Below, piece after piece: positions 60,203 to 64,000 of a stretch of DNA of 64,000 bases. The notes beneath the pieces were generated by a model. The model was not told where the DNA came from and did no database searches. It saw nothing but the letters and a program-made list of their open reading frames with translations. Position 1 is the first letter of the stretch. Every line of letters starts with the position of its first letter. A program made the position numbers and the translations under genes. This DNA is from Fibrobacter sp. UWB13 (GTDB lineage: Bacteria > Fibrobacterota > Fibrobacteria > Fibrobacterales > Fibrobacteraceae). The stretch is taken from positions 806,001 to 870,000 of the forward strand of contig NZ_FXAX01000001.1 of the NCBI RefSeq assembly GCF_900177805.1, in the 5' to 3' direction.

Positions 60203-61039
60203 ATGAAAACTTGCAGAATTTGTGGCAAAACATTCGAAGCGAAATCTTACTTTGCAAAAGAAATGATGTATTTAAACGCAGGGCGTTTTGAATACTTTGA
60301 ATGCCCGCACTGCAAGTGTCTGCAAATCGATAGCGTTCCTGAAAACTTAAGCGAATACTATGGTCCCAATTACTATAGCTACAACAAGCCCGCCGACACA
60401 GTCACTCGCGCAAAGACACAACACAACAAACGCATACTCGACGTGGGTTGTGGCGCAGGCGCATTGCTCTGCAGTATGGCAGCAACTTCAGGAATTGAGA
60501 GCCTTACCGGTTGCGATCCGTTCATCGAAAAAGATATCTCGTACGAAAACGGCGTTCAGATTTTCAAGAAGACGGTCCACGAAATGACCGGCGAATTCGA
60601 CATCATCATGCTCAACGATTCATTCGAGCACATGACCGATCCGCACGAAACCATGGACAGCCTCAAACGACTTTTGGCAAATGGCGGAACCATCAAGATG
60701 ACGCTCCCCATCTACCCCAACATTGCGTTTGATAAGTACAAGGAAAACTGGTATCAGCTCGACGCCCCCCGTCATATCTTTTTGCATTCCATCAACAGCC
60801 TAAAACTCCTTGCCGACCAACACGGTTTCAAAATTGCGCAGATGATTTTCGACTCCAACAACTCCGCCATTTTGAGGAGTTACCTGTACACCAAGGGAAT
60901 CACATTCTGGAAGCAAGACCCGAAAGACATTTTCAAGTATTTTACCAAAAGCGAAATTATCGACATCGATAAGAAAATAGCTGAAGCCAACAAAAAAGGT
61001 TATGGCGACCACGCCACAGTCTACTTCATGCATAAATAA
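60203..61039 (+). CDS. Class I SAM-dependent methyltransferase with N-terminal zinc module
   Basis: A 278-residue cytoplasmic enzyme. The N-terminus holds paired Cys (TCRICGK and CPHCKC), a likely zinc site. The methyltransferase core has the SAM motif ILDVGCGAGALLCSM, an acidic second-strand residue in LTGCDPFIEKD, and IIMLNDSFEHMTDP with LLANGGTIKMTLP. The layout (zinc module, then methyltransferase, then NWYQLDAPRHIFLHS) is that of enzymes acting on sugars or small molecules in cell-surface glycan synthesis, but the substrate is unknown. GGAG lies five bases before the ATG. Confidence 0.85.
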   Translation: MKTCRICGKTFEAKSYFAKEMMYLNAGRFEYFECPHCKCLQIDSVPENLSEYYGPNYYSYNKPADTVTRAKTQHNKRILDVGCGAGALLCSMAATSGIESLTGCDPFIEKDISYENGVQIFKKTVHEMTGEFDIIMLNDSFEHMTDPHETMDSLKRLLANGGTIKMTLPIYPNIAFDKYKENWYQLDAPRHIFLHSINSLKLLADQHGFKIAQMIFDSNNSAILRSYLYTKGITFWKQDPKDIFKYFTKSEIIDIDKKIAEANKKGYGDHATVYFMHK

Positions 61040-61236
61040 TTGACAGAAAAATAACAGCACAAATTAGTCATAATCTCCTTTTTTTGAGCATTTTTGTCTC
61101 ATTTCATTGAAAAACTTCTCAACGTTTACAACAGTTAATAAAAAAAAACAATAAAAACGGTCTATTGAATAGAAAACCGCTATATATTCCATTATAGAAC
61201 GTGTGGGTTTAGTTTTTTCAAGGGATGAGATTAATA

Positions 61237-63549
61237 ATGAAAAAACTGTTGGTTTGGTCACTCGCTGTTGCGGGTACATGTTTTTACGGGTGTGCAGACG
61301 AAAACGCAGCTGCATTTGGTAGCATTGCGCCAGAAATTGGTGAAGTTTCATCTTCATCTGTTGAAGAAGATGATCCAGATAATCAAACTCTTCCGCCATC
61401 AACAGAAGAGTCTTCGTCGTCCAGCGTACTCGAAGGCGTTTCTAGTTCACAAAATAATTCTCAAGAAGCTCCTGCTCCGAGCTCATCTAGCGCGGGCTCT
61501 AACACGGATTCTAGCGCAGACGCTCTCGAAAGCTCTTCCTCGCCCGTCCTAAATTCCAGTTCTGCAATAGCACCAGCAAGCAGCTCTTCTCCAGCTCAAA
61601 TTCAGATTCCATTATCCTCAAGCTCCATTGCAAGTGTAATTTCAAGTTCTTCAGCAATTGTGGCATCATCGTCTAGCGGACTCCAGGAATACGATGATAA
61701 TCATAAGCCCAAAGATTCTTTCCTCCCGAAAGCAGGCTTCTACAAGAGTTTAACCATTGAACCGCTCACACCGCAAAAGGGTGGCGAAATCCGTTGCTCA
61801 TTTGACGGGTCTTTCCCGACCGCAGCTTCCGAACAAATTACAGTCTCAACCCCGATTACCGAAAACACAGTTATACGTTGTTCTGAATTCGTAAACGGAG
61901 TCGCTGCAGATACGGCAACGCAAACATATTTCATTAACGAAAGTGTCTCGATGCCAGTGGTTGCACTTACGGTCAATCACCACGACATGTTCGATTCTAC
62001 CGATGGTCTCTACGCTACCGGAAACCTCACTGGCGGTGGCATGGGTGGCGGAATTGGCGGAATGTGGGGTGGCGGCAACGCAAACGTTACCGACAACAAC
62101 AACCCGAAATGCGCAGAACCCTGCAAGGCAGCAAACTTCTGGAGAGACGATGAACTCCCCGTCCACGTGGAATACTTCGAAAAAGGAAGTTCCACCACAG
62201 AAAAGACATGGGAAATCGACGCAGGCATTTCGATTATCGGTAACTACAGCCGATACAAGCCCAAAAAGAGTGTCGCCATCAAAATGGATAACGACACCTA
62301 CGGCGACAAAACAATCAAATATTCTTTGTTCAAAACGCGCCCTGAAGCCAAGAAATTCAAGAGTTTCAATTTGCGCAACAACGGCAACCGTTTCTGGACG
62401 GACTATGTTGGCGATGCCATGATGACCTCACTTATGGAAGGCACAGAAGTCGATTACCAGCGCAGCCGACAAGTCGTCGTATTCTATAACGGTGAATACT
62501 TCGGCATCCACGATATGCGCGAACGCTTGAACAGACACTTCGTCGAAACAAACTACGGCATCGATTCCAAGTCGATCAACATGATCAAGATTACCGGTTC
62601 TGGCTACGAAGCTAGCGGAACAAATGGAGCATCAACAGAAGATTACAAACAACTCGTAAATAGTATTTCTAGTGCAAATTTTGCAGGCGAAAACAACACA
62701 CAGTACGAACAGATTAAGAGCAAACTCAATGTCAACAGTTTTGCCCAATACATGTTCGCCGAAATGTACTACCACAATGGTGACTGGCCAAACAATAACG
62801 TGCGCGCCTGGGGCGGCAACGGATATCCGTTCAAGTTTGTCGCATTCGACACCGACCACGGTTTTGGCTTTACACCGGGCATCAGCGGTTTTGACGAAGA
62901 AAATCAAAACATGTTCGACTGGGTTCTTGGTGCAAAACAGACAAGCAATCAAGGCGGAAATGGCGGCATGTGGGGCGGCTTCGGTGGAGGCATGGGCGGC
63001 GGTTTTGGCACATCGGTCGACAGCAGGGCTCCGGGAGGAATGCTCAAGAAGCTCCTCGAAAATCCAGACTTCAAGCGCCTTTTCATCAACAACGCATGCA
63101 TTCTCCTCAACAGCTACTTGACTTACGAAAAGGTGCAGAGCACGGTCCAGTCTATGATGGCAACGATTCCATCTTCGGAACAGCAGCGCGACGAACAGCG
63201 TTGGCCGCGTAACCAGGCAAACTTCAAGTGGGATCCGAGTGGTAACACGCTTATCGCCTACGCCAAGAATCGCGGAGAAAAAATCAAGCAAGAAATGGTC
63301 GAACGTTTTGACCTTGAAAGTGAAGTAACGGTCAAAATCGGAGTAAGTGGTAACGGCTCCGTGCTTGTAGACGGCATGAAACTTCCGAGCAACAATTATC
63401 AATGCAAATTCTTCACAAATAATGAACTGCAATTGACAGCAGTAGCAGGTGCCGGAGCGGTATTCACAGGATGGTCTGACGGATCAACTGAAAACCCACA
63501 TAAAGTTACCCCCACAGCAGGCATGACTATCACAGCGCAATTCAGATAA
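61237..63549 (+). CDS. CotH-kinase family lipoprotein
   Basis: A 770-residue surface lipoprotein. Signal MKKLLVWSLAVAGTCFYGC ends at lipobox Cys19. Residues ~40-155 are Ser-rich. A CHB_HEX-like beta domain follows (FYKSLTIEPLTPQKGGEIRC). The CotH domain has AGISIIGNYSRYKPKKSVAI, FNLRNNGNRFWTDYVGDAMM, YFGIHDMRERLNRHF and FDTDHGFGF, the last with metal-binding Asp. Two Gly-rich runs interrupt it: GGGMGGGIGGMWGGGN and GGMWGGFGGGMGGGFG. The C-terminus is a beta repeat (VFTGWSDGSTENPHKVTP). CotH of Bacillus phosphorylates coat proteins; here secreted-protein phosphorylation or cellulosome-like roles are possible. TATATA/TATATT at 61181-61188 may be the promoter. Confidence 0.85.
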   Translation: MKKLLVWSLAVAGTCFYGCADENAAAFGSIAPEIGEVSSSSVEEDDPDNQTLPPSTEESSSSSVLEGVSSSQNNSQEAPAPSSSSAGSNTDSSADALESSSSPVLNSSSAIAPASSSSPAQIQIPLSSSSIASVISSSSAIVASSSSGLQEYDDNHKPKDSFLPKAGFYKSLTIEPLTPQKGGEIRCSFDGSFPTAASEQITVSTPITENTVIRCSEFVNGVAADTATQTYFINESVSMPVVALTVNHHDMFDSTDGLYATGNLTGGGMGGGIGGMWGGGNANVTDNNNPKCAEPCKAANFWRDDELPVHVEYFEKGSSTTEKTWEIDAGISIIGNYSRYKPKKSVAIKMDNDTYGDKTIKYSLFKTRPEAKKFKSFNLRNNGNRFWTDYVGDAMMTSLMEGTEVDYQRSRQVVVFYNGEYFGIHDMRERLNRHFVETNYGIDSKSINMIKITGSGYEASGTNGASTEDYKQLVNSISSANFAGENNTQYEQIKSKLNVNSFAQYMFAEMYYHNGDWPNNNVRAWGGNGYPFKFVAFDTDHGFGFTPGISGFDEENQNMFDWVLGAKQTSNQGGNGGMWGGFGGGMGGGFGTSVDSRAPGGMLKKLLENPDFKRLFINNACILLNSYLTYEKVQSTVQSMMATIPSSEQQRDEQRWPRNQANFKWDPSGNTLIAYAKNRGEKIKQEMVERFDLESEVTVKIGVSGNGSVLVDGMKLPSNNYQCKFFTNNELQLTAVAGAGAVFTGWSDGSTENPHKVTPTAGMTITAQFR

Positions 63550-63572
63550 ACACATTTTATTCTAGTCTCCTT

Positions 63573-63599
63573 TCCCCGCGGATAACGCGGGGATTTTTT
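63573..63599 (+). terminator. Rho-independent terminator of the CotH gene
   Basis: CCCCGCG, loop GATAA, CGCGGGG, then six T. Confidence 0.92.
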
Positions 63600-63610
63600 A
63601 TATTGGGACT

Positions 63611-64000
63611 ATGTCCAGAGCAGCCAAAAGACGCAGAAAACTCATGATGATGGAGAACCAAATGATGGAGAATCAACCTCTCCCACCCTCCAATGTCAAG
63701 CTGACAAGTTCTACTAAAAAGCTGTCACCAAGAAACAAGATTCTAATTATTTTATTCATATTAGAAGTATGTTTCACTGCAGTGTTTTTCCTTCTAAGAG
63801 CAAAAACACATTCGTTTGATCTCGGCTATATCATCGACGATATATTTTTGAACAAACTTGCTGAACGTGAACTATACAGAACATTGCTTAAAATTTCATT
63901 AGCTTTCTCTTTAAGCTTTGCAATTGGCATTACTTTCCACATCCTTAAAATATTGCCAGCAAGAAAAGACAACAAAGAACCATCTACAAAAAATTTTATT
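63611..64000 (+). CDS. Membrane protein, N-terminal part (runs off the window)
   Basis: An open frame of 130 codons from ATG 63611 to the right edge, with no stop. It begins MSRAAKRRRKLMMMENQMME, then a basic linker, a first membrane segment (ILIILFILEVCFTAVFFLL, about residues 49-67) and a second (LKISLAFSLSFAIGITFHIL, about 100-118), ending with a Lys-rich stretch. The N-terminus is cytoplasmic by the positive-inside rule. TATATT ends six bases before the ATG and there is no ribosome site. I do not recognise the family. Confidence 0.6.
   Translation, partial: MSRAAKRRRKLMMMENQMMENQPLPPSNVKLTSSTKKLSPRNKILIILFILEVCFTAVFFLLRAKTHSFDLGYIIDDIFLNKLAERELYRTLLKISLAFSLSFAIGITFHILKILPARKDNKEPSTKNFI

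Overview
The window looks like Fibrobacter chromosome (F. succinogenes or a close relative). The evidence is a FISUMP domain protein, secreted proteins with long Ser-rich linkers, paralogues sharing a C-terminal sorting-type domain, leading lipoprotein signals and codon use of a moderately GC-rich Gram-negative. I see no tRNA, rRNA, CRISPR array, phage or complete insertion sequence.

Layout. 1-5.4 kb: the start of a GH43-type secreted hydrolase, three tandem paralogous secreted proteins and an outer-membrane barrel. 5.4-5.84 kb: a gene-free stretch packed with hairpins. 5.8-15.1 kb: malate dehydrogenase, then hisS with two SGNH-type proteins and an MBOAT O-acyltransferase (a predicted envelope polysaccharide acetylation set), then an M23/LysM peptidase. 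15.4-19.4 kb (minus): ClC channel, PDZ-thioredoxin protein, small barrel, pyrD. 19.5-27.1 kb: a 1974-residue GLUG-repeat adhesin flanked by direct near-identical copies of the 3' half of an Rpn-type nuclease gene; one copy carries a short inserted element with an 8-bp target duplication. 27.3-29.4 kb: M20 peptidase and sirtuin. 29.5-34.8 kb: a divergent signalling locus (hybrid histidine kinase; response regulator with degenerate GGDEF and intact EAL; Hpt protein). 34.9-41.2 kb (minus): a cytoplasmic FISUMP protein, then an apparent operon of lipoprotein, radical SAM/SPASM enzyme, DUF1343 (NamZ-like) protein, YejE-like permease and OppD-like ATPase. 41.5-49.3 kb (minus): a complete V-type ATPase operon of the reduced bacterial type (E, DUF2764, A, B, D, I, K, K). 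49.6-53.4 kb: aspS, acetolactate synthase and a new small ORF. 53.7-59.6 kb: circularly permuted ATP-grasp, alpha-E and transglutaminase genes behind a sigma-54-like promoter. 59.6-64 kb: a membrane protein, a methyltransferase, a CotH-kinase lipoprotein and a membrane protein running off the end.

The strongest signals for new biology are: (1) a structured repeat element with three recognisable copies, two with compensatory stem changes and one caught as an insertion into the Rpn gene; (2) the lipoprotein/radical SAM operon with three YG motifs in its putative substrate; (3) the V-ATPase with two proteolipids, only one of which keeps the full set of sodium ligands; (4) the ATP-grasp/alpha-E/transglutaminase cluster with a sigma-54-like promoter whose predicted start falls on the first codon. 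Several short dispersed repeat families sit between genes, mostly just after stop codons.
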